This document shows, one piece after another, positions 26,207 through 38,600 of a stretch of 40,304 bases of DNA; within the stretch, counting starts at the first letter, position 1, and each line of letters starts with the position of its first letter. The notes below the pieces were generated by a model that had not been told where the DNA came from, did not search any database, and saw nothing but the letters and a program-made list of their open reading frames with translations. Origin of the DNA: a virus. The translations under genes and the position numbers were made by a program. The stretch is taken from positions 1-40,304 of IMG/VR virus record IMGVR_UViG_3300008470_000530; one strand, 5' to 3'.

Positions 26207-26421
26207 ACTACCTCCGCTTTATCCACTAAAATAGGCACTCGCTTTTGTTCGCCTTCTTTTAAATTTAATTCAGGCATAAAGTAATGTTGAAAAGAAAATT
26301 TACGCAAACTATTACTTTGAAATATACCATTTTCAAATTTCATTTTAAATATATCAAGTTTATAGCCTCTACTCCAGATATCCCTAGCCACATAAATATA
26401 CCTCTGTTTCTTTTCTGCCAT
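26203..26421 (-). CDS. Hypothetical protein, 72 aa
   Basis: ATG 26421 with AAGGAGGTAG upstream; overlaps the following YopX gene by four bases. Basic N-terminus (MAEKKQRYIYVARDIWSRGY) and a soluble beta-like remainder. No family known. The first protein after the tRNA-like element. Confidence 0.7.
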   Translation of the reverse strand: MAEKKQRYIYVARDIWSRGYKLDIFKMKFENGIFQSNSLRKFSFQHYFMPELNLKEGEQKRVPILVDKAEVV

Positions 26422-26443
26422 TATACTACCTCCTTAGTTTTGA

Positions 26444-26535
26444 TGGAGCGGACAAGGATTTGCACCTTGTATGTAAGCTAGATTTCCTACTAGTGCGCCT
26501 AGTTTCTATGTGTATACCTTTTCCACCACCGCTCC
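26444..26535 (-). tRNA. tRNA-like gene, class II shape, anticodon not assignable
   Basis: On the minus strand, GGAGCGG at 26535-26529 pairs with CCGCTCC at 26451-26445, giving a perfect seven-base acceptor stem, then A and TCA. The D-arm GTGGAAAAGGTATACAC resembles those of tRNA-Leu. The T-arm is ACAAGG-TGCAAAT-CCTTGT, six pairs. The variable region could form GTAGG/CTTAC. The total of 92 bases fits a class II tRNA. However, no five-pair anticodon stem with a U33-containing seven-base loop can be found between D-arm and variable arm, so it may be a degenerate tRNA or a tRNA mimic. Confidence 0.6.
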
Positions 26536-26549
26536 AAATTTTTTAAGAA

Positions 26550-26780
26550 CTATTTACTTCCATTCCAACAGTGTAATGTTCTTTTTTTAATTCCCATACC
26601 TGTTGAATTTATATCAAAATAATGCTGTTTGTCGCACACTTTAGCATCTTTAAAATTCCAACACGAACTTACATTTAGATTATTGTTACCGTTGTAAAAA
26701 TTCTGACGACACCCACGACACATTGTTTTTTTTGGTTTTAATGTTTTATATTCCCTTATCACAATTCCTGTTCCAACCAT
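26550..26780 (-). CDS. Cys-rich zinc-ribbon-like protein, 76 aa
   Basis: ATG 26780 with AGGAGGTAGG upstream. The core is MCRGCRQNFYN followed by CWNFKDAKVCDK, a pattern seen in small phage zinc-binding proteins with a W near the third Cys. N-terminal GIVIREYKTLKPKK is basic. Ends CWNGSK. Function unknown. Confidence 0.8.
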   Translation of the reverse strand: MVGTGIVIREYKTLKPKKTMCRGCRQNFYNGNNNLNVSSCWNFKDAKVCDKQHYFDINSTGMGIKKRTLHCWNGSK

Positions 26781-26792
26781 ACCTACCTCCTA

Positions 26793-27245
26793 TTACTTCC
26801 TCAATTTTACTCGCCTACATATGGACGCTACAAAACTCCAACTAGGTGGCATATTATCACGCCAAATAGCGGGCACTACCGTTTTAATATGATGATTTTC
26901 TTTATATGTAATTACTTCCATTAACCCGCAATTTAAGGGGATATCAGAATTTTTTAACAAACCTTTTGGCGCTACAAAATAAAATTCATTTGACATTGCC
27001 ATAGCAAATCTTCTCTTGTTAGGATTTTTTATTTCCCGCAAAAAATCAGACCTTGAAACTTTTATTTCAAATGCCATTCTTTGAAACTGCTTTGACGGGT
27101 AAGTATTTAAAACAAAAACATCAATGCTACCTGTAACAATTTTACCATAACCAGTCCCATTTCTTAATTCATCAAAAACTATATACTGTCCGTTTTCGTG
27201 ATTATATTTTTTTTCAATAAGTTTTTTTATTAATTCGCTTGTCAT
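26793..27245 (-). CDS. PD-(D/E)XK-type nuclease-like protein, 150 aa
   Basis: A restriction-endonuclease fold is suggested by SIDVFVLNTYP, then AFEIKVSRSDFLREI (E-x-K), and a beta-rich middle with EFYFVAPKGL. This resembles MmcB-like and small Type II-like phage nucleases. ATG 27245 is coupled to the upstream TGA (ATGA). Its place right after the DnaC-like loader suggests a role in replication or repair rather than restriction. Substrate is not known. Confidence 0.75.
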   Translation of the reverse strand: MTSELIKKLIEKKYNHENGQYIVFDELRNGTGYGKIVTGSIDVFVLNTYPSKQFQRMAFEIKVSRSDFLREIKNPNKRRFAMAMSNEFYFVAPKGLLKNSDIPLNCGLMEVITYKENHHIKTVVPAIWRDNMPPSWSFVASICRRVKLRK

Positions 27246-27889
27246 TTTATATCCTTCCTCAATTTAACCCGCCAGTCCTCGCCTTTTAGATTTATTATTT
27301 TGCACATTTGGTTTAAACGGCTGGATATCTCACCCACCAGGCTAAGTTCAGCTTGGCTTGTTATAATCAATCCCTTTTGTTTCCTTTCGTAAAAAGTGTT
27401 TACAATTTTAAATAACACTGTGTGCGTAAACTCGCCGTATTGTTCAGTACCCATATTGTCAATAAGTAACGGCTTACTGCATAATTCATCAATTAAATCC
27501 CTTTGTGCTAATGCGGAATTATGAGCGCCAAAAGTTTCTTTTACTTTACTCAAAATGTCAATAAAAGTGTACCTGTTAAATTCATTGCATTTGCGTATTA
27601 AGGCAGTCGCAAGGTGGGTTTTACCCCTGCCTACATCGCCCCAAATGTAAAGGCTAGTGTTAGGGTAGTCTGCACATTGAGCCAATATATTTTTATCGGC
27701 AAAGTTAAAATCTGTGTATTGTTCATCGGCATACTGACCCCCGACTTTACTTGCCTGTATATTTTTTTGTTCCATTTCTTTAAAAAACTTTAGCTTTTGG
27801 CACGAATGACATTTACCGTCAACCAAAATTAAATGGTGATTGCATACAGGACACCACTCGGGTTCAGTAAGGCAATACTTTTTTATCAT
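27242..27889 (-). CDS. DnaC-like helicase loader ATPase with zinc finger, 215 aa
   Basis: AAA+ protein: Walker A GDVGRGKTHLATAL, Walker B PLLIDNMG and a sensor-like ITSQAELSL. A zinc finger near the N-terminus is CPVCNHHLI followed by CHSC. This layout matches phage DnaC/DnaI-type loaders that bring the host DnaB helicase to a phage origin. No helicase is encoded here, so host DnaB is the expected partner. An open frame runs up to 27931, but ATG 27889 with AGGAGCGACAA is the right start. Overlaps the upstream replication gene. Confidence 0.88.
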   Translation of the reverse strand: MIKKYCLTEPEWCPVCNHHLILVDGKCHSCQKLKFFKEMEQKNIQASKVGGQYADEQYTDFNFADKNILAQCADYPNTSLYIWGDVGRGKTHLATALIRKCNEFNRYTFIDILSKVKETFGAHNSALAQRDLIDELCSKPLLIDNMGTEQYGEFTHTVLFKIVNTFYERKQKGLIITSQAELSLVGEISSRLNQMCKIINLKGEDWRVKLRKDIK

Positions 27890-28550
27890 TTGTCGCTCCT
27901 GTGGTAAAATTGTTGCTACCTTTTGGCTCAAAAAAGCCCTGATAGTTTGAACCTATTGCCTTGTCTACAATGTTTTTAGCAATTGAAGGGTTACTATTGC
28001 TCCATTTTAAAAGATTGTTGTATGCAGTTTTTAAACCAATAGGTTTATAGTTTTCCCCTCGCTCCTTTTTATAGTCTAGCCATTTTTGAAATATGGGTTT
28101 AAGATTTTCGGCAACAAAAGATAAATCTATTTCTATCTTTTTTGGTTTTAAAGGGGTAGGGGTTATATTATTAACATTAGCATTAACATTAGCATTAGCA
28201 TTAGCATTAAGGTTATCTTTTGGTAATGTCTTGGTTATGTCTTGGTTATCTTTTGGTAATGTTTTATCTGGATAATATGGGTTCGTTAATCCCTTTTTAA
28301 AATTAGGATTACCACCCTTAGCCCCATTTTTTCTAAGAGTTTCGCGCTTGTTAAAATTGTCATCTAATCTATTTTTTATATATAAAAAGGCATTTTCTAC
28401 AGCAGTAGTAAAACTCATTGGTATTTGGTTATGTTCCGAATAAGCTATAAGGGCATCCAATAAGTCGCCCTTTTCTGCTTGTGTTAGAAAATTTATTATG
28501 TATTTAAAATCGTGGTAAAATATAAATGATTTATCTTTTTCGTTCGCCAT
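27864..28550 (-). CDS. Replication initiation-type protein (DUF6291 N-term), 228 aa
   Basis: About residues 5-80 match the DUF6291 pattern: SFIFYHDFKYIINFLTQAEK, then ALIAYSEHN and RLDDNFNKRETLRKNGAKGG. The middle is a low-complexity linker (NANANANVNANV) encoded by tandem repeats. The C-terminus (FQKWLDYKKERGENYKP, then IGSNYQGFFEP) is shared with many phage replication proteins. It precedes the helicase loader, the standard pair for phage replication. The frame opens at TTG 28556; ATG 28550 with GGAGC is preferred. The origin may lie in or near this gene. Confidence 0.82.
   Translation of the reverse strand: MANEKDKSFIFYHDFKYIINFLTQAEKGDLLDALIAYSEHNQIPMSFTTAVENAFLYIKNRLDDNFNKRETLRKNGAKGGNPNFKKGLTNPYYPDKTLPKDNQDITKTLPKDNLNANANANVNANVNNITPTPLKPKKIEIDLSFVAENLKPIFQKWLDYKKERGENYKPIGLKTAYNNLLKWSNSNPSIAKNIVDKAIGSNYQGFFEPKGSNNFTTGATNDKKVLPY
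28171..28265. repeat. Two adjacent tandem repeat tracts in the replication gene
   Basis: At 28175-28209 a hexamer (CATTAG or CATTAA) repeats six times. At 28211-28232 and 28244-28265 a 22-base unit beginning GGTTATCTTTTGGTAATG repeats with one change, with a partial copy between. Together they encode the flexible linker. Such short repeats can vary in number; iteron-like repeats in replication genes can also mark an origin. Confidence 0.8.
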
Positions 28551-28719
28551 TTTCAAAAGCTCCGTTCTGTAAAAGTTCCGTTTCCGTGTCCGTATGTATG
28601 TGCCAAATCTCAGACTTTATTTCCTTTTTTAAATTAGGATGCGCACCTGATATATCAAGCAATGACATTATTTTAGCTATATGTTTTTTGAAATATTGTT
28701 TTGTTAATGTTCCGTTCAT
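28531..28719 (-). CDS. Hypothetical protein, 62 aa
   Basis: First gene after the promoter at 28747-28775, so its leader is about 20 bases. ATG 28719 is chosen; a GTG at 28728 is also possible, and neither has a strong ribosome site. Helical (GTLTKQYFKKHIAKIMSLLD) with a short IWHIHTDTETE segment. No family. It overlaps the replication gene by 20 bases. Confidence 0.65.
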   Translation of the reverse strand: MNGTLTKQYFKKHIAKIMSLLDISGAHPNLKKEIKSEIWHIHTDTETELLQNGAFENGERKR

Positions 28720-28746
28720 AGTTCGCACCGTTTTACTACTACCATT

Positions 28747-28775
28747 ATTCTAGCACAATTATTTTTTAATTGCAA
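28747..28775 (-). promoter_or_regulatory. Sigma-70 promoter for the replication operon
   Basis: On the minus strand TTGCAA (28775-28770), 17 bases, then TAGAAT (28752-28747), with a TG two bases before the -10 (extended -10). It is followed by the 62-residue gene, the replication protein and the loader. Confidence 0.7.
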
Positions 28776-28782
28776 ATGTTAT

Positions 28783-29019
28783 TTAAAATAACGTTGGATT
28801 TTTAATCAGGTCAATTATAGATATAATATCGGTATAGCCCGCATCATTTTCTTTGGCTTCAATCTCTACCTTTTTGCCAATCATAGACTTTAATTTTTCG
28901 CCCAATTTTGTATCAAAAGTAGACGCCCATTTTCCGTTAATGCAAACAGAAAACCGCACCCATTTTTTACCGACATCACTTCCATTTTTTGTAAAAACTT
29001 TATCAAAAATTCCAATCAT
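28783..29019 (-). CDS. Small OB-fold-like hypothetical protein, 78 aa
   Basis: ATG 29019 with AAAGGACATAATAAA upstream. Beta-rich: WVRFSVCINGKWASTF, GKKVEIEAKENDAGYTDI. The size and the basic/aromatic surface-like strand fit an OB or small beta-barrel nucleic acid binding fold. It sits between the VRR-NUC gene and the replication promoter. The assignment is by eye. Confidence 0.65.
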   Translation of the reverse strand: MIGIFDKVFTKNGSDVGKKWVRFSVCINGKWASTFDTKLGEKLKSMIGKKVEIEAKENDAGYTDIISIIDLIKNPTLF

Positions 29020-29411
29020 TTTATTATGTCCTTTATAAATTTATTCATTGTTTCAGCGTTGTTAATAATCCGATACTCAAAGCCCATACTTTCCACACAA
29101 TTTTGAAAAACCTTCTGGCTATCAGATTGAGGTCCCCCACTTTTTAATACAATGCGCTTGCCTGTTTTGGCACTTATGGTATAGGTGGTAGGGGCTTTAA
29201 CTTCAACAAAGTAAGTCTTTTTATTGTGCAATACGATAATATCAGATACGCCCGCCATAACCCCCTCTCGCTTTAATTTTATGGCAGTTAGTTTGTTGCG
29301 CAGTCCACCGTTAGGAACGGCAAAGCAGAACACACCTTTATTGCGCAATTTGCTTATAAAAACACATTGGAAATAATGCTCATCATTATTTTTTTTTATT
29401 CTAAATTTCAT
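29016..29411 (-). CDS. VRR-NUC nuclease, 131 aa
   Basis: Matches the VRR-NUC PD-(D/E)XK family: EHYFQCVFISKL, AVPNGGLRNKLTAIKLKREG, GVSDIIVL, TYFVEVKAPTT (E-x-K), then SDSQKVFQNCVESMGF. The family includes stand-alone phage nucleases thought to process branched or Holliday-junction DNA. ATG 29411 has GGAGAGTG upstream. In this operon it probably resolves recombination intermediates before packaging. Confidence 0.92.
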   Translation of the reverse strand: MKFRIKKNNDEHYFQCVFISKLRNKGVFCFAVPNGGLRNKLTAIKLKREGVMAGVSDIIVLHNKKTYFVEVKAPTTYTISAKTGKRIVLKSGGPQSDSQKVFQNCVESMGFEYRIINNAETMNKFIKDIIK

Positions 29412-29414
29412 ATA

Positions 29415-29627
29415 TCACTCTCCGTATTTTTCTATGCAGGCGGCTGGGCGTTTGATTTTATGGTTAAATATTCCATAAAAATAAAGCATAATCCTATAAA
29501 AAAGGTTAAGTTTAATTTTTTTAACAAATCTTACGCACATATAACAATTAAATAAACAGCTATAGCGAATATTAAAACACCCATTACAATATTTCGGGTC
29601 TTTAAGTTTAAACTTTATTTCTGGCAT
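29415..29627 (-). CDS. placeholder
   Basis: placeholder. Confidence 0.
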   Translation of the reverse strand: MPEIKFKLKDPKYCNGCFNIRYSCLFNCYMCVRFVKKIKLNLFYRIMLYFYGIFNHKIKRPAACIEKYGE

Positions 29628-32600
29628 TTTGTACCTCCCGCCATAAAAGAACCCATACCAATACCAATTATTAAGTACTCAATGTATCTTAATTTAATAT
29701 TATCTAGCCAAATCAGACAAGAAAATTTATTTATTAAGTAAACAATAATTAGGCAACAAAACATAATAAAACCCAATTCCCTCGCTATTGAAATACATTT
29801 ATCTATTTTCATTCAAAACCTCCTCTGCCTTTTCGGTTAACATATCCATATTTTTTTGGATAAATTTTTTATGTATTCCTAAATCAAATTTACCAAAGTT
29901 CCCCTTTTCGTTTTCAACACCAACAACTTTTGTAGAATGTATGTCGTTAACAACAAAACCCGCAGGTGATACTTTGACTGTGCTAATACCCACACCTGTG
30001 TCTAGGCTGTCAAATTCAGCCTCTCTATATTCAGCATCCACCAATAGTTCTAAATGTAAATTATGTAAATTACCGTCATAATGAAGATATTCAATGTTTA
30101 CTGTTTTTTCCATTATTATTGCTCCCCCATATTTAATTTATAAGCACTAACTTTTGTGCGTGAGTGCGTGGTAAATACACGCCCGCTAACTACAATTTTA
30201 CCGTCTTGTGCAAGTTCGGTTAAGCGGGGGCGGATTGAAGTGATAGGCATACTTAAAGCCTTTGCAAATGTAAAGGCATCTATCCCAAAAGGCGTATAGT
30301 TAGCCTTTAAAAAGGCAAGTATTAAATCCCTCACGAAACTTTTATCCACCGCCTCGTGTGCCTCGTTGCGGGCGTCTCTGCTATGTGTGCTGGGTTTTCT
30401 ATGTGTAAATAGTGTTTGTTGCATTTATTTTATCCTCCCCTTTATTGCATTTTGCATAACACTAACCTGTCTTTTGTTATAATTAATAAAATAGTATTGG
30501 CATTTTTGGCAAATATCAATATTGTTAAATTTAGTGTACATATGGCATATATCTTTTTTCCTACAAGTTTTATGGTTCATAATCCTATTTCCTTTTTAGT
30601 TTTAAAATTCAGGTTCAGGTATTTCTATATCATTTTCAGCTGACCAATTTACTACATTGTCTATAAACTGTGCCATTTGCTTAACTGTGGCAGTTACTAA
30701 TGTTTTAGGTACTCTAGTGACTGTGTCGGTTTTAAGTAATATTTTTTCTTCGTAAAAATACATTAATTTTAGATCAGTGTGCAGTCTATCTAGGGAGTAA
30801 TCTAGCCGTGTGTAGCCGTCATCATAAAGTCTTCTTAGTATAGTCGGTAAAACTACTCCCCAATAGTAATCTCATTGTTTTTGTGATTTAGTGCCTTTCA
30901 TTCTTTTTGCAATTAGCTTAAAAGGAATACCCATACTTAACGCTTTTTGAAAGTCATTATCAAAAGCTACCTGTAAGTCGCTTTCTGTAAATATGTAGTA
31001 TTCCTTTGCCATTTTTATCTCCTAGAAGGGAATATCGTCAGTGTCATCATTTTGTTTAACAGGTGCTGGTTGTGTGCTATTGCCCTGTTGTTGAGGTTGT
31101 GAGTATTCACTTTTCTTTTGGCTAGGGTCAAATACAGTTACTGATTTTTCAGCAATTTTTTTAACAATTAAAAGTAAAGAACCTATGTCTTTTTTATTAA
31201 AATTATTAGTATTTTGTATTGTGCCGTCCTGCCCCTTATAGGTTTTCTGAAATGAAAAACTATGTGAAGTGCCTCCGTCATCATATTTATTTTCCCAAAC
31301 CGAACACGATACTCCGCCCATAGAATATTTTTTTACTGGTGGTTTTTTTTCGTTCATAATTATCTCCTTTTATTTAGTATTTACATATCCATTTTTTAAG
31401 ATATAATTCTTTGTATTCCTCTGCACCTTCCATATGTATCCATTCCCAAAAATCAGATACAGCTTGTATCACATCATCAATAGTATCTATAGTTAATGTA
31501 TAGTGTTCTTTTGCTATATTTTTACCATCAGAAATTAAATACATAAACTTTTTTATTGGTGTGCAAATCATATAGATTTTATGCTGAACGCTAAACTGAT
31601 ATTTACCTGACTGATATTTACCGCTTTCTATTGAATTATCAGCGCACCGTTTAATATCTATAATGGTATCCTCTTTTATTACATCTGCCCTACCGTAAAG
31701 CAAAAACATTTGCCCATTAATAGATATATCTCTTTTTACCCTAACTTGCCAAGTACCGCCTTTGACAATGTCTGCCATTTCCTGTGCTGTCGGCATTTGC
31801 TTAACATTTTGATTGTCGCAAATAGCCATTACATTGTCCTCAAACGCTATCCCCTGTAACATTAAAGCATTTGGTTCAAACTTATCCTTAGCAAGTAACG
31901 CTTTAAATTCATTATTTCTTTTTTCACTATCTATTTTTTTAAAGAAATAAAAAGAATTTAAAAGCGTAGCGGTTATTAAGTACTTAGTCATTCTTAGCCT
32001 CTGCTTTTTTTACTGGCTCTGCTTTTGGTGTATCATACTTTTTTGTTTTCTTATTAAAAATAACACCTCTGTCTTTTGCCGATACCGATATCATACTTCT
32101 AAACTTAATATGGCTATCCCATATTGGAGCAAACGCTTTAATCTCTAAAATAGCATTATTTAAGTCTTCGCTATCTTCTATTATTATTTTGCATTTAGCT
32201 ATAAGTTCGTTGTAATTTTCGCGTATTTTAGCCTCTTCTTTTAAACGAATTTCGGTAGCTTTTACTATATTTTCGCTAATAAAAATGTTTCCATTTCTAG
32301 TATGATTAAGCTCAATATAATTGTCTAATCCTAGTGAGTTTTTAGCGTAAAACTTTTCAGTAGGTGAGAATTGTATAGTTCGTTTTTCGCCTATGGCTTG
32401 CATATAGCCTACGAAGTCTAATAGCTTTATAATATCAGCGCCACTGCTACCCTGTATGTCTGGGCGCACTATACGGTCATCTCCTATGCGTTCCTCTTTT
32501 TCGTGAGCAATAAAAATAACATTTTTGCGTTTACTTGCCACTAAAGTTAGTAGTCTTTTAAATTCCGTTTTACGAACTCCGTAACCTTGCAAAGTAAGAG

Positions 32601-35600
32601 ATTTATCTCTCTTTCCTAATTTAGGATTTCCACTAATAATATGCGGGTCGATCATTGTTATCAATTCACCTATAGTGTCAAATACTATTGTCTTGTAATC
32701 GTCTATCTCATTAGAATTTAATAGCTCTAACACCTGTGCATAGTTCTTAACTTCTAATGTTGGTATACGATACTGTGCCTCAACACGGTGCATACCTCTA
32801 TCGGCATCTATGCAGACAGGGTTTGGCGCACTTGCCGCTAATGTTGACTTTCCGATACCAGGCTGACCGTATATTAACCCTTTAATTAATGTTTCCTGTT
32901 TTATTTCTGACGGTTGTGTTATCAATCCCATAATTTACTACCTCCGTTTTTTTATTTTAATACTAATATTTTGCGTATAATCTTTTCGCAAGGTTTCCTG
33001 CCTTTAAGATAATGATATACTGTATTTTCACGCACATCTAATCTTGCGGCGACTTCAGTAATTCCCATTTTTTTAACAAACTTCCTTAAAATACTTTCCC
33101 ATTTTGCTACTTTCATATTTACCTCCTTTTAAGTTTAATAATTATATAATATTTGTTAAACATTTACAATGATTATTTTTAGCCACAAATACCATTTTGA
33201 GAACTTTGTTCGGATATATCCGTATTGGATTTTTGGATACTACAATCAGGGCACTTGTGGTCCCATTTCTCAAATCTGATAAATAGGTATCTATTACCGC
33301 CAAAAGTTATCAATCTTTTTTTACATTCTTTGCAAGTTTTACGCCTGTGCCATTTGCCGAACCCAAAGAATTTAAGCAGTCTTTTAGTGGTGCTAATTTT
33401 TCTTTTTTAATCATTTTTTTGCTCCTTGTTGTTTATTTCCATATCTTTTGAAAGTGCAGTGTTTAATTCCATACTATACTTACCAACAGTTCCGTCTTCA
33501 ATTCGTAGGAAACAGGTGCAACTATCTTCTTTACAATTATGACAAAGATGTGGGTATTTTTTATAAACCTTACGCACATTTTTTAAAGGGTCTTTAATCA
33601 TTTAAAGTGTCCTCCGCAAGTTTAAGTTTAGCGCAAACATTTTTATATAGATTTTCCCAATTAATAACCGCCTCGCTTAATAGCTCGCATTTTTCGCAAG
33701 GCACTTTTTCCGCCAATGCCTTCTCTTTTAATTTATTTTGTGCCCCTACTGCTGTGTTTATTATTTTTTCAATTGCTGTCATTTAATCCTCCCTTAGCTC
33801 ACATCAAAGAATTTTAAAAAAGTTTTCAATAGGTGGTCGTAATCTCCAGACATTGCCTCTTTTGAAAATTCATCAAATATCTTAGGGTCTGCATTTTGCT
33901 CGCGCAATTGTCTTTTAGCACTTGACAACAACATAAATGCGTTACCGTTACCACCGACTATTTTAATTTTATACTGCCCATATTTAGGTTTGCTCATTTA
34001 ATCCTCCTGTCCGTAGTCTACATAGCTTATCCACATAACTTCATTTATTATGTCCCAGAATTTTTTCGTTATGGCTAAACCTGACACGCCTCCCTCCATA
34101 AAACCTTTTTCTCTCCATTTTTTTAAAACCTTTCGGTCATCACCGTTAAGTTTGCGAATCTCTAACTTCTGGTTATTCATCATTTCGTACTGAATATAAG
34201 GCATTAACCTTAATTCCGTTATTGAAATTTCATATCCCAATAATTTCTTTGCTAATTTCTGCACCCTATCTGTTAGTTGACCTCTGCCTTTCATTTAATC
34301 CTCCGTTTTAATTGTCTTCAATGTTCCTCTAAAAGCTTTTAAATACGCCTCAGTGCTATGACCTATTCCTTTGTATATTATAATACAACTAGTCATAAAC
34401 AACGATTCGGCCATTCCGCATTTAGGGCATATTTCTGTTTTATTGTCATAACGCAATAATGCTACCCTTGATTTTTGCATTTCTTTTTTACATACTGGAC
34501 ATATTTTCAGTTTCATAATTTAATCCTCCCTTAGTTTTTAACATTTAATCCATATTGTTCTGCAAAAGATTTTTTTACCCTTTTAGGAAACTTGTCAATT
34601 TCTTCTATTTCTAAAACAATTAAAGTGGCGAAAAATCCCTCATATAGCCCAGTATCTAAATTATAATACTTACGGCTAAAGCCTCTTTCAAAAAAACACA
34701 ACTTATTTTTAATAATCCTAATTTTACCGTATTTAGTCTTTGTGGCACTTCCAAAATAATCAGTAGTTATTAAATACTTTAGCTTAACTTTTTTATTGAC
34801 AAATTCTTGTAATTGACTTTGAAAACTTTTATATTTTCTCCCCAATTTTGTTTTAAGAAAATTCTCGGAAATACCGTGATTATCATCAATATATTTTTTT
34901 AATTCGTTATATATATTATTTTTCATATATTGCCTCCCAACTATTAGATTTTTTCTAATAGTTTAACACCTTCTCTATAATCTTAGCCAAAATGTAGGCT
35001 AGACCCGCGCAAATTAATAGTATTGTCATTTTATCCCCTTTGGTTTCAAATTTAGAACACACAACAAAAACGGTTAAACCGTTATCGGCTATCATTATTT
35101 TGTTTTTTCCATTTTTATATAATTGGCTAAAAGCATACAAAGCGTAACCGTTGTCTTCTTCCTCATAATTATTTTTAGATTTTAAGCACCCCCCGAAATA
35201 GCAGACCTCGTAAATCTTTTTTTGCAAATTGTGTTCGCTTATTATAGTTTTGATAGCCTCACCTTGCGAAAATGGCGCATCAGGCGTTGCAGGTTTCCAA
35301 TTAAGCGAATTAAATTTATTTATTATCGCTTGTTTATCAAAAATATTCGCATTTTTAGTTATTTTTATGTTCATTTCAGCTCCCTTGTGTTTAATTTTCA
35401 AGCATAGGCTCATTAAGCCTACGCCAAAAAACTAAGCTATTTCCTTAATTTCAAAAGTATTAAATCCATCAGCGTTGCAGTTTTCTTTGCAAATTAAATC
35501 AATGTCGTTGCTGTTTAGATCGTCAATGTGCTTGTTGCAGATTTCAATTTCTGTATCGTCTTGTTTTTTGTACCAATCAAATAAATTTGATAATGGTATA

Positions 35601-38600
35601 GTTTCCGTTTTACTTCCTGCTTTAAAAATTACTTCCAAGTAGTTATTTTTAATTTCGTTTTTCATTTTAGCTCCCTTGCTTTTTTTAATTTAACTAACTT
35701 TACTCTCTATAATAATTATAGAACAATTATTAAACATTGTCAAGGGTTATTTTTAAACTATTTTAATACTTTTTAATACAATTTTATACGATTTTTAAGA
35801 GTGGTTGCATTCAAAATGTAACTAATCTGTTTAGAATGTACAATCTATTTTTAAATTATTTTTGTTTTTTGTGTAATAAAATACCCCTTCCTTATATATA
35901 AGGAAGGGGAAGGAAACAACTACTACGGAGGAGAAAATATTATTTGCCGAATTTTTTAGAGATAAAACCTCCGACAAAACTATGGTTAGTATTACAATTA
36001 TAATTTAGTATCACGCCAAACTGTATTAAATTAGCGTCAGGCACATCAAATATATGCAATAGGGCGTCAAGTCGTGCCTGTGCGGACAATGAAGCGTGTC
36101 CAGTATAATCTGACACCGCCCATAAACCGCCAATGTTGAAGTTTAATAGTTCCGCACCAAAACCGCTGACTGTAACCATAGGTATAGTAACCCCTAAGTA
36201 TGCCGAGCCGTCCATTTCCATTGCACCAATAGCGCTGATATTTTCTAGCGCAGGTTCTAATTTAATAAAGCCGTCGCCTGCCTTACACATTACGCCTGTG
36301 CTCAACACAAAGACTAAACTTAATACTGCTATTTTTATTTTTCTATACATATTAAAAACTCCTATTTTCTGTTAAATTTTACTTACTAATTTTAGCCACG
36401 CCTGCCCTGACACCCATAATTGCCAAGCCTTGAGATATTAAAATACCGCCGTCGCTTAACAATGCAGAACCGCACCAATTTATAAAGTCGCCTATGGTAG
36501 CAAAGTCCACAACGGTATCTAACATTAGGGAAACGCCCTGTAATATCATTATAGCGCCTGCCAAGTAAGCCTTCCTACCTTTTAAAATACCCTGACATAA
36601 ACTAAATTTTTCCTTGTATTTTTTTGGAGTAAAAAGATTTATGAGCATTTTTTTCATACGGTTTTGTCGCCCCATTTCTTGCTAAATATTTTATTAAGAA
36701 CATCTACGAAGCTGTCAACGGCAAAGCCGATTATTTTAGCTTCAGTGTTTTCTCTAATGATCGGAATATTAATTATTTTATTTAAAATGGCAATAGCTAA
36801 GCCCTTTTTGTCTTCGCCACTCAAACCGTCTTTAAGCCCTAAAGTTTCGGTCAAACTCAAAACTTTTACAAGCGACTTAAAAAAGATAACTATCCGCTTA
36901 AAAAAACCTACCGATTTAATTTCTGCTTCAATCTCAAAAACTAAATCATTGCTTGCATCTATAACCTCATACGCCTTTTTTTCGTAGTTCATTTTTTAGG
37001 TCTCCCTATTGGCCCCTTACCTTTGCCAACGCCTAATCCCTTACCTTTGCCTTTACTTCTTATTTTACTGCCCGGACATTTTTTTTTCATTTTTTTATTC
37101 TCCTTTGTTTTTTTTACTTTGTAAAATGTTGGAAAATAGAATTTAAGTTTAAACCCGATTTTCTTAATTCCAAATCCTTCTAATAATTTTAGCAAATTTT
37201 CAAGCATTATTTAATCCTCGTATATATTTTTATATTATTTACAATCTCGCAAGTAAACACCTGCCCGTTTTCTTCAAGGCAAGCTGAACTTATGTGTAAG
37301 AACTTATCATATAAAATTAACTGCCCATATTTTAATTTTAATTGGCAGATACCAAACGCTTTTTTTATATCAAAATCTTTTACATAAAAATCTAATGCCT
37401 CACCGTAAAGGTGTTGGCTATTAAATGAACCGCCAATATGGGTGTTTAGCGAAAGTCTACGAAAGCAACTAGTCACAATTATATGCTTACCCACAATAGC
37501 CCGTAACGGCTCTAAAACATAGTTACATAGCAAACGCAATGGCTTTATGTATTTTGTGCCGTTGTGCCTGTTCTGCGCTAAATACTGACTATGGTTAGTA
37601 TGCGTTAATTCGTTGTAGGTGAAATGGGGGGGTATTTTAAAGTTCATTTATTGCCTCGTAAAATAAAACTGCTTTGCAACAAGGGAATTTACACTCTTTT
37701 TTCTTTTTACATTTTTTGCAAAAATCTTTTACAGTTTCCATAGTTTTATTATACTCTTTTTTTTGCATAGATTAACCCTGATATTGGTTAGCCCCTAACC
37801 CTAACTTTAAATTTTGGTTTAACATATTTTGACACAAAATCTTTAATATTTTTTGACCGATACCATTTATTTCTACCTTTTATTCGCCATTTACCACTAT
37901 AGGAATATATATATCTTCCATTTATTAAAACCATTCCTGATGAAAAACTATCTGATTTAAAACTACCTTTTGTATTTTTACGGTAGTTCATATACCACTC
38001 AATATGGTTTACTATATTTTGTATTGAGTAAATAGCCTCTAATAGTACTAGATGATGGCTGCGTGGAGGGTTATACAATTTATCACTTTTAGCCCAAATT
38101 AAATCAGCTTCATCACATATTTTTCTTTCTTCTTCAATTTCTTTTTTTGTTACAAGTTCCATTAATTAAATCCTCCTGTTATTTAGATACATAGTGTACT
38201 TTATTAATATATTTTTTTCATAGTTATTTTTTTAAAAATCTTAAAGCCGACCTAAACTCTTTTAATCCTATCATATAGTATAGAGTTTTAATTAAATAGA
38301 ATAATCTCTTATAAAATCTGCCTATTTTTTAAAAAAAAATATGACAGTCGCAAGATGAATGGTTATAGTCGGCTTTATCACTTCAGTGCTTGCACATTTT
38401 TAGCGTCTTTTTAAGATTTATAGAGCAGTACCGATTAACTACTCTCTTATAAAAGAATAAGACGCCTCCCCAAGAAAGCGTCTTAAATCTATTTTATCTG
38501 CTTGGGGTCAGATTTTTACTACTCAAATTGTATGTATAGTTTAGCAAAGATACAAAATGCTTGTCAACGCCTTTTTAAAAGGATATCTTCTATACGCTTT